Below are positions 1-10,856 of a stretch of 64,000 bases of DNA, one piece after another; within the stretch, counting starts at the first letter, position 1; the number at the start of each line of letters is the position of its first letter. The notes below the pieces were generated by a model. The model ran no database searches. It was given only the letters and a program-made list of their open reading frames with translations, and was not told the DNA's origin. The DNA is from Zychaea mexicana (lineage: Eukaryota; Mucoromycota; Mucoromycetes; Mucorales; Lichtheimiaceae): assembly GCF_025766255.1 (NCBI RefSeq), contig NW_026516715.1:237571-301570 (forward strand), in the 5' to 3' direction. Made by a program: the position numbers and the translations under genes.

Positions 1-666
1 AGGGGGTTGAATAGTAAAAAGACTGACAAAAGTAGCGTATATGTAATATCGGTTATATTTTTAATCAACTGTATAGACATTAGTGACGGACCGGCGTGTA
101 GATTCTCAGTCCAAGTTAGCGTCCACATATTAACAAAAGTGAGGTTGTTTTGAAAGATGCTTTTATTATTTATTGTAAGTTGGATGGTATTAAAGAAAAA
201 GAAAATGTAATGTAGTAGATTGATCATATGTTCAGAAAAAGAAAAAGAAGGTGGTGGTGGTGGCTCTTCTTGGCATAAAGGGGGATGCTTGTAAACAAAA
301 GGAAATCAAATAACTGGGAAAGAAAAGACAAGTACAATAGATGGTGTAGTAATAGTATATGCGCGTGCATGCATGCATTCGTGTATAGTGTGTGTGTGTG
401 TGTTTGTGTCAATGTGGTATAAAGATGATGTGAGTGTGCGTAAATGTATATATGTATAATGTGTCTGTGTGCAAAAGTTTAAATGGGTTGTAGTTCGATG
501 GTGGAAGATGATGATATGGAAGGGGTGGGGGGGGGAGAGGAGCAGGTAGCAGGAAAAGCAGAAAAAAGTATAGTAGAGATCTAAACGGCGCTGTATGTAC
601 GGTGATGGTAAGAGTTTGTGACAAGAGGATGGCAATGGATATGATGCACGTGGCTTCTTGTTCGTT
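1..666. other. 3' flank of the HAUS1-like gene, no gene seen
   Basis: Non-coding stretch with a TG-rich microsatellite around 380-410 and G- or A-rich tracts. Reading frames crossing it are low-complexity and lack codon structure. It probably holds the 3' UTR of the minus-strand gene that stops at 667. Confidence 0.6.
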
Positions 667-2443
667 CTAATGCATGTTGTCAGCCATGTCAGCGAGCAGC
701 TGTTCTCGTTCCCGGCCGAGACTGTTCTATAAGGCCCAAAGATATCCGGGTTAGTAAGCGAATAAAAAAAAGGGGGAGGGGAAAGGTCTCTCTTTCTATA
801 GGTATAACTTACGAGTTGAACTTGAGCGTCTTGAACCTTCAACGATGCCAGTACCATATCCTAGCAACAACAATGAATTTTCCAAATAAGTATATCGCAG
901 TTCGTTTCCAAGGTGACGAAAGGTGAGGGGAGAGGTTGAAGCACTAACTCTATATCCTTTCTAAGCAGAAATGTAGAAAAAGGAGATGACAGTGAGGTAT
1001 AGTTACTTACAGAAGGTAGGTTGCCATAGCTATCGACCATTCCGCTCTTTTCGGCCAAGATTGCCTCTAAAGAAGCCATGTCATGTTCCAATGTCTTGAT
1101 AGACTCTAGCCTGAGCTCATGCTGATCAATTTCCAAGCTGTCGAACTCGTTCTGGAATGATCTGTAAGTTAGTATACCTTTTTCTTCTTCTTCTCATAAA
1201 CCCAACCCCCTTGCATATATATATATATATACATTACCTGCATTCTTGCATACGCATTCTTTGATTCTTTGTTTTGCTGCTGCATTGCGAGTGCTTGGTC
1301 ATTCTCATGACTGTTACTCTGACGACGTTGCTTCACACTGGAGAGAATGCTAAGTAGAAAGATCGACGATCCCCCACGTTTTTGAAAAGGGAGGTAGAAA
1401 TGTGTCAGCAAAAGATTCAAAGGAGGTGGGGAGGGGGGGAGTTTCTTTTTGTTTACAACAAAAAAAAAGAAACTTTTTTTTGATTTGGATATACATCCGC
1501 GGCCATATCTAAAGTCTAAAAAGCTTAACTCACCCTTTCATCTTGTCTAATTCACCTTCCGCGTTTCGGATCCGACTCTGCAGAACATACTCAGTTTCTT
1601 CAATCTCCTTTTCTTCTAAGCGAGTATCCATCGTCTCCATCGTCAGCTGAGCGAGTGCTGTGTGATAGCTAAGTGGGGAGGGGGTTTTTTTAACGTTTTC
1701 ATGCAAATTGCATTTAGTACATGACAGCACCCGTTATAAGATCCAAAAGGGGGGGAAGCAGGAGGAAGTGAGGAAATGTTACCTGCTCAACGAAGTATCA
1801 TCCAGCCCTAGGCGGACTGCAAGAAGTCCCAATGCATCCAGAGCACGTGTTCCTTGCGTCGACATGGACGATCGGCTTACCTCGAGTGCATCGAGTTTCT
1901 CTTGCCACAGAGCGGCTTGAAGATACAAGAGGAAAAGGGTTATCCCCTTAGGGGTTAATATATATATATATTATATAGACTTCCCTTGACGTCATATGCA
2001 ATCAATCGAATAGATACCTTGTCGTGCGTTGTCGTCACTTAATTGTCGCTGCGTGTTTAATACCATTTCCATGATATTGCTGGCTTCCTCGGTTTTTTTA
2101 TGCAGTTGTTGCAGGTTGTGTAGCGTATATTCGTCTTTTTCAAACGACGGCATGCTGACTGGATATAGGTCGTGAAGCCATGCGTCGATCTGTGGGGAGG
2201 AGGGGGGTTTTTTTTATTAGCCATTTACTTAGCAAGAGCAACTGAATGGGTCCAGTATTTAAGCTCATGGGCTTGTCAAAGAGATAATGGAATTGTTACC
2301 TGATCCCATTCATTCTTATAGTCGCACGAGGGTACAAGAGAAGACTGACTTATCAGGTCTGAAGAAGCAAAGGTGTGTGCTGGAATGGCCATGCTTGAGT
2401 TGTTGGTCGAAGTAGTCGTAGTAGTAGTAAAGGTGTCTTTCAT
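667..2443 (-). CDS. HAUS1-like augmin complex subunit (coiled coil)
   Basis: Eight exons on the minus strand: 2443-2300, 2189-2018, 1915-1783, 1668-1534, 1349-1238, 1151-1011, 860-813 and 726-667. They give 314 residues; human HAUS1 has about 280. All joins are GT-AG and phases agree. After a short N-terminal tail comes the segment IDAWLHDLYP, like the start of HAUS1. A stretch with ALGLLAVRLGLDDTSLS resembles the HAUS1 segment ending in DTSL. Long heptad-rich helices follow, and the C-terminus YGNLPS...LADMADNM resembles the HAUS1 tail. Augmin recruits gamma-tubulin to existing microtubules to nucleate branches in the spindle; HAUS1 belongs to its microtubule-binding half. The gene diverges from the complex I subunit across 286 bp. 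The acceptor at 1349 has an alternative AG 12 bases further into the exon. The family call rests on remembered similarity; another spindle coiled-coil protein is possible. Confidence 0.72.
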
Positions 2444-2729
2444 TGCGTTTTCTTTGAAAAGTGGAGTTGTTTAAATACTTTCGGAAACAAAGCCGTGCAT
2501 AGGAAATCGGCGCGCGCGCTCACTCTAGGCGATTATAGAGGGCAAGAAGGAGGAGTTTTTTTTTATGTTCCCTTCTCAGCCTCCAATATAGAGCCGCCGC
2601 TGCTTTCACTCTGCTGCTTGCGACGTCATAGACTGCCATTTGATTCTCAGCTTGTTTATTGCCCAACTCGCGCGCTTTTACTTCTCAGTCCACAATAAAG
2701 AACCTCCCCCACTCTATTACACACACAGC
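2444..2729. promoter_or_regulatory. Shared divergent promoter region
   Basis: The 286 bp between the start codons of the HAUS1-like gene (minus) and the complex I subunit (plus) must hold both promoters and 5' UTRs. It has a CG-rich stretch near 2508-2520 and a pyrimidine-rich leader before the plus-strand ATG. I see no clear TATA box. Confidence 0.6.
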
Positions 2730-3146
2730 ATGGCTGGCGCATTGCGTAAATTTGCTATCGAACGTCCCGTCATTTTCTGGTCCTTTGTCATTGGCAGCAT
2801 TGGTGAGTTATTTTTTATTTTAATTATAGCAACACACAAATCTATAGAATTGGTTCAATTGCTAATGTGTATTAATGGTTTTGACGTGGATTAGGACCTG
2901 TCATGGTCTGGACTGTGCCACCGATTCGTCGCAAGTACTTTGGCTTCCAGGGTTATCCTGAGCTCCCAGTGACCTATCCCAGTACGTAATATAGAAGCAG
3001 AGAAGGAGGGGGGCGGTGTACATATAAAAAAGGAAAAATAGGAGGAAGAGAGTGCAAGTGAAAAGTGTTCGAGCTCTGACTCATAGGATTTCTTACACAC
3101 AGTCCCTAACCGCGCACGCAACCCACCTGCCGGCTACGAGGATTAA
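2730..3146 (+). CDS. Mitochondrial complex I 9.5 kDa subunit (NUO-9.5 type)
   Basis: Three exons, 2730-2802, 2895-2981 and 3103-3146, encode 67 residues. The protein begins MAGALRKFAIERPVIFWSF, has one membrane helix (about residues 13-33), then PPIRRKYFG, the PELPVTYPIP segment and a short tail ending GYED. This matches the Neurospora 9.5 kDa NADH:ubiquinone oxidoreductase subunit in order and length: a helix, a PPVRRYFG-like motif, then a PIPITYPIP-like motif. It is a small accessory subunit of the membrane arm in the inner mitochondrial membrane. Both introns are GT-AG and split codons in consistent phase (both phase 1). The start is the first ATG after a pyrimidine- and CA-rich leader. 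The gene is head-to-head with the HAUS1-like gene. Confidence 0.88.
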
Positions 3147-4615
3147 GGACGAACAAGAAAGAGAAAAGAACGTGTCCTATCTACTTGATAGATGAACCGA
3201 CGTGACCGCCCAACACAAAATCAACCAAACCATAATCATTTCCCGAGCAACAGCAAAGAACTAAACTGCAAGGCAGGCAACTATCTCAAACGAAAGAAAT
3301 AAAATAACAATGATCATCTTCCTGCGGTGTTTTTTTTTTACACTTTTTGATATGCAGTATAACATTAACCCAGAGTGGCGTGAGCCTTTTGGAAGGCTGG
3401 AGGGGATGAAAAAGTGACACCATGTGTGTGTTCCTCGGATCAAGCAACAAGATTATTTTTTGCAATGGAAGCACATCCAAATATGGGCAATGACTACAAA
3501 AATAAATGCATCCTCTCTCTTTACCCACAAGACAACGTGTGTCACGCAAGAATGAATCGGTGTAAACCTGTTAAACTGGCGAGCTGGTTACCAAGGTTAT
3601 ATACTCATTTTGGACCCGTTCATATTCTTGAAGCGTGTCTGGTGTTGAATCAATTCGACAATGTCAGCAATAAAATAAAATTTGGCAGCAGCTAATACAT
3701 AGTCAGCTCTCTATAATTGCTGCTAGTAGAAAGTCGCTTTCAAAAGAGGGGACTAGACACCCCAAGGAGGAGAACCTTGGCGAGTAATAAAGAGTTGTTT
3801 ATACGCTGAACAAGTTGGTTATAAAAAAGGAAATGCACCCTCACGTTGCTACTATCTAGTAGGTGGTAGCAATGGCAGTTGCAAGAAGTGGCTATCATGG
3901 AGATAAAAAGGTGATGGAATTCACATGGGACACAAGGAAAGTGAGAGAGAGAGAGAGAGAGCGATCTACTCTCCGGTTAGTTTATTAGCAGCATAATGAA
4001 TAATGAATGATGAGATTACATCTTATAAAATGAAATTAATAAGAGACATAGCACCAGCGTGTCTATGGGGGGGGAGTGGTAAGTTTTGCCTCGACCACAG
4101 GTCGGCGGAATTGGCTCGATACGGAAAGAGAAACTGCTGCTGCCTTTCGGTAGTTGTCATGGCGAAATGAAAAACAATGGGTTGCCGTGGTTGCTGGTTG
4201 GTAGGTTGGTAGGTGGGGGGTGGGGGAAGGTGGAGAGAGTGGGCTTGCCAATTGATCGAGAATTTCCTCCCCCTCCCCTCCCACCCCCCATGATCATTGG
4301 GAAGACCCAATGGACCAGACCCTACTTTGTGCGACACCAAAAATCGGACGACATCGTCTCTCCCAATGAAGGCTCATATCGGGGAAATGAAAAAAGCACC
4401 TATTAATCTCTGCTCTCCCCCCACCTCTCCCCCCCCCGAAATTCCCTGCCAATTAAGCCACTGGAGTTGACATGTTGGCTCGAGCGAGACACGCTTCCTA
4501 AGAGCGCACGCAGAAGAAGGTCCTCCACCTTTTTTTTTCTCACATCGCTCCACTTTGGCCTTTGCCCTTGCCTTGTCTGTCTGTCTGTCTCTGTTCTGTC
4601 GCTAGTTCATTTGGG
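3147..4615. other. Intergenic, no gene seen
   Basis: About 1.5 kb with AT-rich 3' flank, a GA microsatellite near 3946-3962, a small inverted repeat (CCAAGG...CCTTGG) near 3762-3777 and several C or G homopolymers. Reading frames here are short and low-complexity. The right part, rich in CT repeats, is probably the upstream region of the homeodomain gene. Confidence 0.55.
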
Positions 4616-4625
4616 TATATAAAAA
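4616..4625 (+). promoter_or_regulatory. TATA box of the homeodomain gene
   Basis: TATATAAAAA lies 211 bp upstream of the start codon and is followed by a CT-rich tract and a CAA-rich leader, a common fungal core-promoter and 5' UTR layout. Assignment is by position and motif only. Confidence 0.55.
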
Positions 4626-4826
4626 GCCCAATTGTTCCCGTCCCTTTTCCCTTCCTCTCTCTCTCTCGCTCTCTCTCTCTCCACTTTGATCCTTTTACTG
4701 CTGCCTTCTGCCCTTTCCTTCTTTCTTCTTCTTCTCTCACGTTCATATACTCAACTCGCACCTACTGCATCCCAAAACTACAACTAGCATTCACATCAAC
4801 AAACAACAAACATCAACAACAACAAA

Positions 4827-5612
4827 ATGTCTGCATTCTCAGTGTCTAGTCTGCTCAACAATGAACGATCGCGCTGCAATCGCCCTGCCGTGCTTGATAT
4901 CTCCAATCTCCTGTGCGAACAAGACGTGTGCCCCTCTCTCTCATCACCCGAGAGCGCACCCTCGAGCGGATCATCCTCACCATTGACCAGCTACCCATTG
5001 CCACCTATTTGGGCGCTGAAATCAGACGAACGCATGGTCATGAGCTGGACAAACGACTCTTCGTCCTCACTGTCGAGCATTGGCAGCAGTGCACACGACT
5101 CCATCATCTCCTCTACCTCTACCTCTACATCCTTTAGCTCCATCTCTTCTTCTTCATCATCATCATCAACTCCTCCTTCCACACCAGCAAATAGCAGCAG
5201 CAGCAGCATGAGCATGAGCAATAGCCATCCAAGAAAACTGCCATTAAAGAAGCAACATCGCCACTATCATCCCCACGATACCAGCAGCGTCATTAGCAGC
5301 AATCACAGCGTCAGCAGCAGCTGTAGCGATGACGAGCAGGCCTCCACCACATCCTCTACCTCCTCCTCATCACCACCTGCACTCAAAGCCAAACGACGAC
5401 GAGCCAATGCCAAGCAGCTGGAGGTGCTGAACCGCGTCTTTGATCGAACGGTGTTTCCGTCCACACAACTCCGTGCTGAGCTGGGTCGACAACTGGGTAT
5501 GAGTCCTCGGACCGTCCAGATTTGGTTCCAGAACCGACGTCAGGCCATTCGAACACGCGAGCGACAACGGCTGTTGCGTATCGTCCGAGATGAATCTTCA
5601 TCTACGGACTAG
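4827..5612 (+). CDS. Homeodomain transcription factor, single exon
   Basis: An intronless 261-residue protein. The first about 180 residues are low-complexity, rich in Ser, Thr and Pro, with long serine runs near residues 80-125 and a His/Lys patch near 140-150. The C-terminal 75 residues hold a homeodomain: a basic arm KAKRRRANAKQLEVL, helix 1 to FDRTVFPS, helix 2 with LRAELGRQLGMSPR, and recognition helix TVQIWFQNRRQAIR. The W, F, N and R residues that define the fold and the DNA contact are all there. It is expected to act in the nucleus as a sequence-specific DNA-binding regulator; its targets cannot be told. The leader just before ATG is rich in CAA and AAC, a good fungal start context, and a TATA box lies upstream. 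The intron-free structure is unusual beside its intron-rich neighbours. Confidence 0.88.
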   Translation: MSAFSVSSLLNNERSRCNRPAVLDISNLLCEQDVCPSLSSPESAPSSGSSSPLTSYPLPPIWALKSDERMVMSWTNDSSSSLSSIGSSAHDSIISSTSTSTSFSSISSSSSSSSTPPSTPANSSSSSMSMSNSHPRKLPLKKQHRHYHPHDTSSVISSNHSVSSSCSDDEQASTTSSTSSSSPPALKAKRRRANAKQLEVLNRVFDRTVFPSTQLRAELGRQLGMSPRTVQIWFQNRRQAIRTRERQRLLRIVRDESSSTD

Positions 5613-8600
5613 ATTATTAATCATTTATGTCTCACTTTTTTTTTTTATTTTCCTTTGTTCTGTTATACTATCTCCTCCTCCTCCTCTCCCATCGCTCCAT
5701 TCTCTCCTCCTCCTCACCCTTCACACCCTCCCCCCCACCTTCACCCACTATCTCCGATTTTTCGACACTTTGTATCACCCAAGTCCTTCCTTGATATGCT
5801 TTTCATATATCCGCGCTCTGTACTAGCCCTTTCGTTTTCTATTATTCTTTCCACTGGTTTGGAAATATTCATAATTCTCGTTTTCGTTTTTTTTTTCGGT
5901 AGGAGAACTACAACTACAACAACAACAACTACATATGCATTCATCTCTCCCCTCCCCCTCGCGTCAGTCAGCAATTTGTAATTTTTTCTTTCTTTTTCTT
6001 TAGCAGTATATTCTTTTATTACAAGCCCAACTGGATTCATGTTGTCAATAGCCAAAAAAAAAATAACAATCATATATCATTCACCCATTTCGCCCCCACT
6101 TGTTTGTAATACTACTATTAATACTAATAATAATAAAAAGACGTATTCCTCCAAAGAACATACACATGTCCCCGAAAGTATAAAGGAAAACAAACTTTTT
6201 TTTTTTTGCGGTCCCGATAAGCTGCAGCTACTACAATGGACCCGGAAATGTGGGTTACCATGGAAGAACATTTTGGTTTACCCAGAAAGGATGTTTTGCC
6301 ACGCGCTCGCTATGCAACACAACACACTTTCTCTTCGCACTCTAATTACTTGGCAATTGATTACAATAATTGAGATTTGTTGCTGCTGCCTACTGTTGCT
6401 AAGCTGCAAAGTTGCTAAGCTGCTGTTGTTTTATGATGGGGGCCGGATGAGGATGTCGCACGGACACACCTAAACAAAACAGAACAGCGCAACCTTGAAT
6501 ATCAATCGAACCCCCCTACCAACCATCTTGTTTCTTTCCACGTAGAGTCACCTCCATCTGTGTTGATCATCGGTAATATTTCGCACTCTTGGTTTTCTTC
6601 GAGAAGCATACACATTTCACAAAGAAAACCCCCCCATGTTACACAGAACAACCCCACCCTTATATGGTTTGGTGGGAAATGAAGCGGCTAGTAGATATAT
6701 AGTGTAGTTTACATAATTATGATACCAAGCATTTTTGTTATGAAAAAAAAAAGCTTATTAGTACTAATTTAGCGTTTGCATCCTGTGCATTGATTTCTCT
6801 ACTCTTGCAATTCTTTGTCATTGAAATGTACGTAAACGACCTAAAAGAATAAGAAGAAAGAAAGTAGAAATTCTTGAATACATAATTAAAAATACAATCT
6901 TTTCAAAAAGCTGGGTTGTTGACTCTCTCTCTCTTTCTTTCTCCATGTGGCATCCAAAAATTGGGCCAAGCACAAGTTGTCATTGCTTAGTTTTGAGCCC
7001 AGAAGTGGCGCCACGTATTTTCGACGAATCATTTTTCTCCAGATTTTGAAAGCTGCTAAGCATTGCATGCGCAGAAACTTTCCTTCCACGGTAGTACTGA
7101 TCTACATCGAATACAACACACACACATATCCCCGTTTCTCGCTCTATCCATGGCATAGTACTCTAAACCAAGTTGGTTCTTAAAGAGCATGAATGCATTC
7201 TACAGTTGTTGTTCGTGTATCTCAGCGATTGGGAAGAGAATGACACTCGTTCAGCAGAGCAGAAAAGGGAAAGAGAGTGATCCAAATCGTTCCCATGTCA
7301 ATTGCTGTTAGGCAACGCCCTCTCCCTCCTACACAGATATCATGACGCCGGCCTTTCTTTTTCTTTTGGCACCTGCACGGGGATGATGACAACTTATGTT
7401 CTTTCACGTCAATCTGGCTCGGGTGCTGAGTACGGTTTTTCCTCAACGTATGATACGTTTATTCTTCCCGGTTGGGCTTTTTTAGAAGCAGCGATTCTTT
7501 TTTGCAACCCTCCAATTGCCCCATGTTGCTCCAATTTCGGCATTTTAATAAATCCAGCAACAACAACGGCAACAACCTCCACCCTCCCCCCCCCAATTAA
7601 TTAAAACATCTATAAAGAGTCGAAAACCATTTAGACATGCTTACATGAAGGGATCAGGGTTTTACTTTCATTAATAATCATAAAGTGACTTCTTTAACTA
7701 TATCTATTAGATCTCAAGGCTTCGACAATAGTAATACTAAGAGTGCTGTATAATGATGATCCATGATGACCTAAAGGTCAACAAGAGGAGTTTATTGGCG
7801 CAGTCCCCGGTCCATAAAGAGCGCTGAAGAATGTCGATAACAACGTGCATGTAGAGATACATAACCACGCGTACAGACGACGTTATCATGGCATAATGAA
7901 TGTGTCCGACGCATTTTATCCATAGGCGACTCCTCTACTAAAGGCAACATCTAAGATTGGGTTTTTTTTCCTTCCAATCAATATAGAGCGATCACACTCA
8001 CAAAATATGAAATAGCAACATATTCGCAATTGCTATGTATACACAAAGTAAGAGTAATCAGCATTCTCTTTGTTTTTAAATCACCAAGGTAACACTAAAT
8101 ATGCACGACGGCGCAGTGCCCGATGAACAAGAACCGCGGAACATGAGCGCTCTTCACCCTAAATTTTACGGGTTAGGCTGCTATGTAGCTCATCGTTTTT
8201 AATTATCAAGTGCATTTTTTCCGTCACAGGATTTACCAAGGCCTGCTACGGGAGAGGATGGATCGAGCATATGACATAGTGGAAAGAGGAGGAGGGGTAG
8301 CAGTAAGAAGGGTGACGAGGTAGGAGAGAAATAGAGGAGTTGATGCATATGCATGATGATGGAATAAGGTGTGGCGGGAAGAAAAAGGTGCGGACAATGG
8401 GCCCGATAAATAACAAAATAAGAAGAGAGCCGATAACGCATTGATTGTTGATTCAAGTTCGTCATGGCCCCACTAGTAGTTGGCTATGTCATCGAAGCGT
8501 GAAGGGAAGAAACATAAATACGCAGGGCCACACACATAAAATATATAGGTACCACTAATGTATCCATGGAAAATGGGTCGCTTATATACATAATAACTTA

Positions 8601-10856
8601 GCAATTGATACATTCCATGTCCTCCACAAGTGTATTCCAACACTGTACACAAGCAAAGAATCAATTGTAGTTGATGTAGTAGTATCTCATCACATTATCA
8701 AAAAAAAGTTGCACACTCAAACTCTTGGTATAATACTTTGCCAGAAGATTAAAGTTCTTGTGTAGGTAGAGGTGTCTGAGATGATACTATGATACAAATC
8801 GACCCAAAAAGTGTTACAGCGCAAGAAAATGTTTTAAGAACGGGCTGCTCCAGCTACTGTACAGTACGTAACAAAAGTTTTTGCTCTCATGCCGCTCCAG
8901 CTTTGCATGTCACAATAATAAGAATCACTTTCTTTTAAAATAGCATATGTGTGTGATTTTCCATGCATCGTGTGTAGTTTGTCGATGCAAGTCATTTATT
9001 GTAGTTGCAATGCCCGCTTGTACACAATTTCCATGAGTTACAGAGAGACACCTGTTTGGGTGACATGTAGTAGGCTTTTTCCCCAACCCCACCCCCCATC
9101 CTCCTCCTTGTGACAGGTGCTACAACAACCATAGATTACAATTGAAGCATTTCTGTGTTCAATCCCACAGAAAAGAACATCTTTTATTGCTTTTAGAAAC
9201 AAATTATAATAATAATAATGATAATAATAATACTTGCACTGTTGTAAAGAAGCATTTCAAGACAAAATGATCTACTTTACCACGTTTTATGTGGGATCTA
9301 CATTGGGTTATCAAACTCCCCGTTTGTCTAGTTCAATCCAACGGCGACAAGACCACGACGACGACAATGTTGGAGTTTCAATTCGTTCGCTCATGTGTTT
9401 ATAATGCATCAAAAGTCCCATAATCTATGTCCAAAAAAAAGCATATAGCGCATGTTGCTACTCTTGTTGATATATGAGAAGAGCAATTGAGAACGTGAGT
9501 CCCATGGAAAGATCCTCCCCCTGTCGTTTTGCTGTTGGTGTTGTTGTTGTGTACAATGGTATGTGAATATTGGGAGTCAAACTGCTTACGCGTTCATATA
9601 CACAGTACGTTGGCTTACTATGAGTGAGTCCTAACCCGAACCCGAGGAAAAAATAGAATGCGTTCTGTGACACATTAATGGCATACTTTGTGATCGTGTA
9701 CACTATGTAAGTTAGCAGGCAGAGTTTGATGCCGTCTCTTTTTTTTTTTTTTTATCAAGCGCTGCTAAGCAAAGCCAAAAAAAAAAAAAGTCAGTTATTG
9801 GTGCGTCAAGACTAATGGTGACGGAGCAGTAAGCATGTGCTAGTACAAGAAAGCTTAATTTGCTGTTGTCGTAGCACGTAATGCTACGGAGCAGTACAAA
9901 AGATAGTCTCGATCTCGGGCACTTGAACGGGTTATCAGAGCTATCATCTACCTTGTACCGAGATGTGTTGCGTGAAGAAGGTACAGTCCTCTAATATAAA
10001 GCTTGCAGGAAAGGGGAGGGGGAAACGGGCGGGTCAAGCATGTGGTGTCGAAACGAAAAGAGGTGTCGACAGCCGACTAGTGATATGCGCAACGAAAAGT
10101 AATCGCGATTTGGCTTTAATTATCCTGCATTCATGATACAAATTATTCCCCAAAGAGCGCATCAAGAAGAGTTGGTCGTGCATTGTGGCACAAAAGGTAG
10201 GACAGCAACAAACCCTCGTAGCAACGGAGATGACAGTGCTTCCCGGGAATTTTGCCGGACAACGTTTCTCCCTCGGCTATATCCTGAAAAGGCTTTTTTG
10301 CCACGCGCGGTCTTTAATTGCGATTCAGACAGTGTGTGTCGCAGAACAGATCACGGCAGGTGGGCCGATATGCACACACACACACACACACACGTTCAAC
10401 AGGCACAAAACCCTAAAAAGAAGCTACGGTAATTTTTTTTTAATAATATAAGCAATTTGATAATATAATTTTTATTTTTTTGGGCACTGGATAAACTACG
10501 GAATATATAGGTACTAAACTAAAGATTCTTTTTTTTTTTTACGCCGCGAGATTTTTTAGGGGGAGAGGGGGATAACTTGATAAGATACGGAAGAGAGGGT
10601 GAGAGAGGGTGAGAGATAAACGCCATTTACACGAAACAAAATAAATATATACACGGTAAAATATATATCGCTGAAGAAGGAAGACGAAGAAGGGCAAGGG
10701 GTGGGCGGTTTCAAGAGAGAGAGAGAGACAGGCATTCTAGAAGGAGCCGACTATGAAGAGCAGGAAGGACAAAGGAAGCAAAGGTTACAAATTTTCACTT
10801 TTACGTTTTTTTGTTTTTTTTGTTTGTTGTTTGGATTTTTGCCAAAGAAGAGGTTG
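5613..10856. other. 5.2-kb gene-poor stretch
   Basis: I found no convincing gene. The left end is the pyrimidine-rich 3' region of the homeodomain gene; the right end (about 10440-10856) is T-rich 3' flank of the minus-strand Rua1-domain gene. Between them are homopolymers, an ATA/ATG microsatellite near 9208-9232, a T15-A13 pair flanking a short segment near 9737-9790, and a CA run near 10373. Reading frames (for example 7302-7604 and 10133-10432) are short, repetitive and unlike any family I know. Non-coding RNA genes or long UTRs could be hidden here. Confidence 0.5.
10373..10393. repeat. CA microsatellite
   Basis: An uninterrupted CA dinucleotide run of about 20 bases in the 3' flank of the Rua1-domain gene. 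Confidence 0.9.

Noticed and set aside
6039..6473. 144-codon frame starting MLSIAKKKITIIYH
   Set aside because: Low-complexity, crosses homopolymers, resembles no family and lies in the gene-poor stretch.
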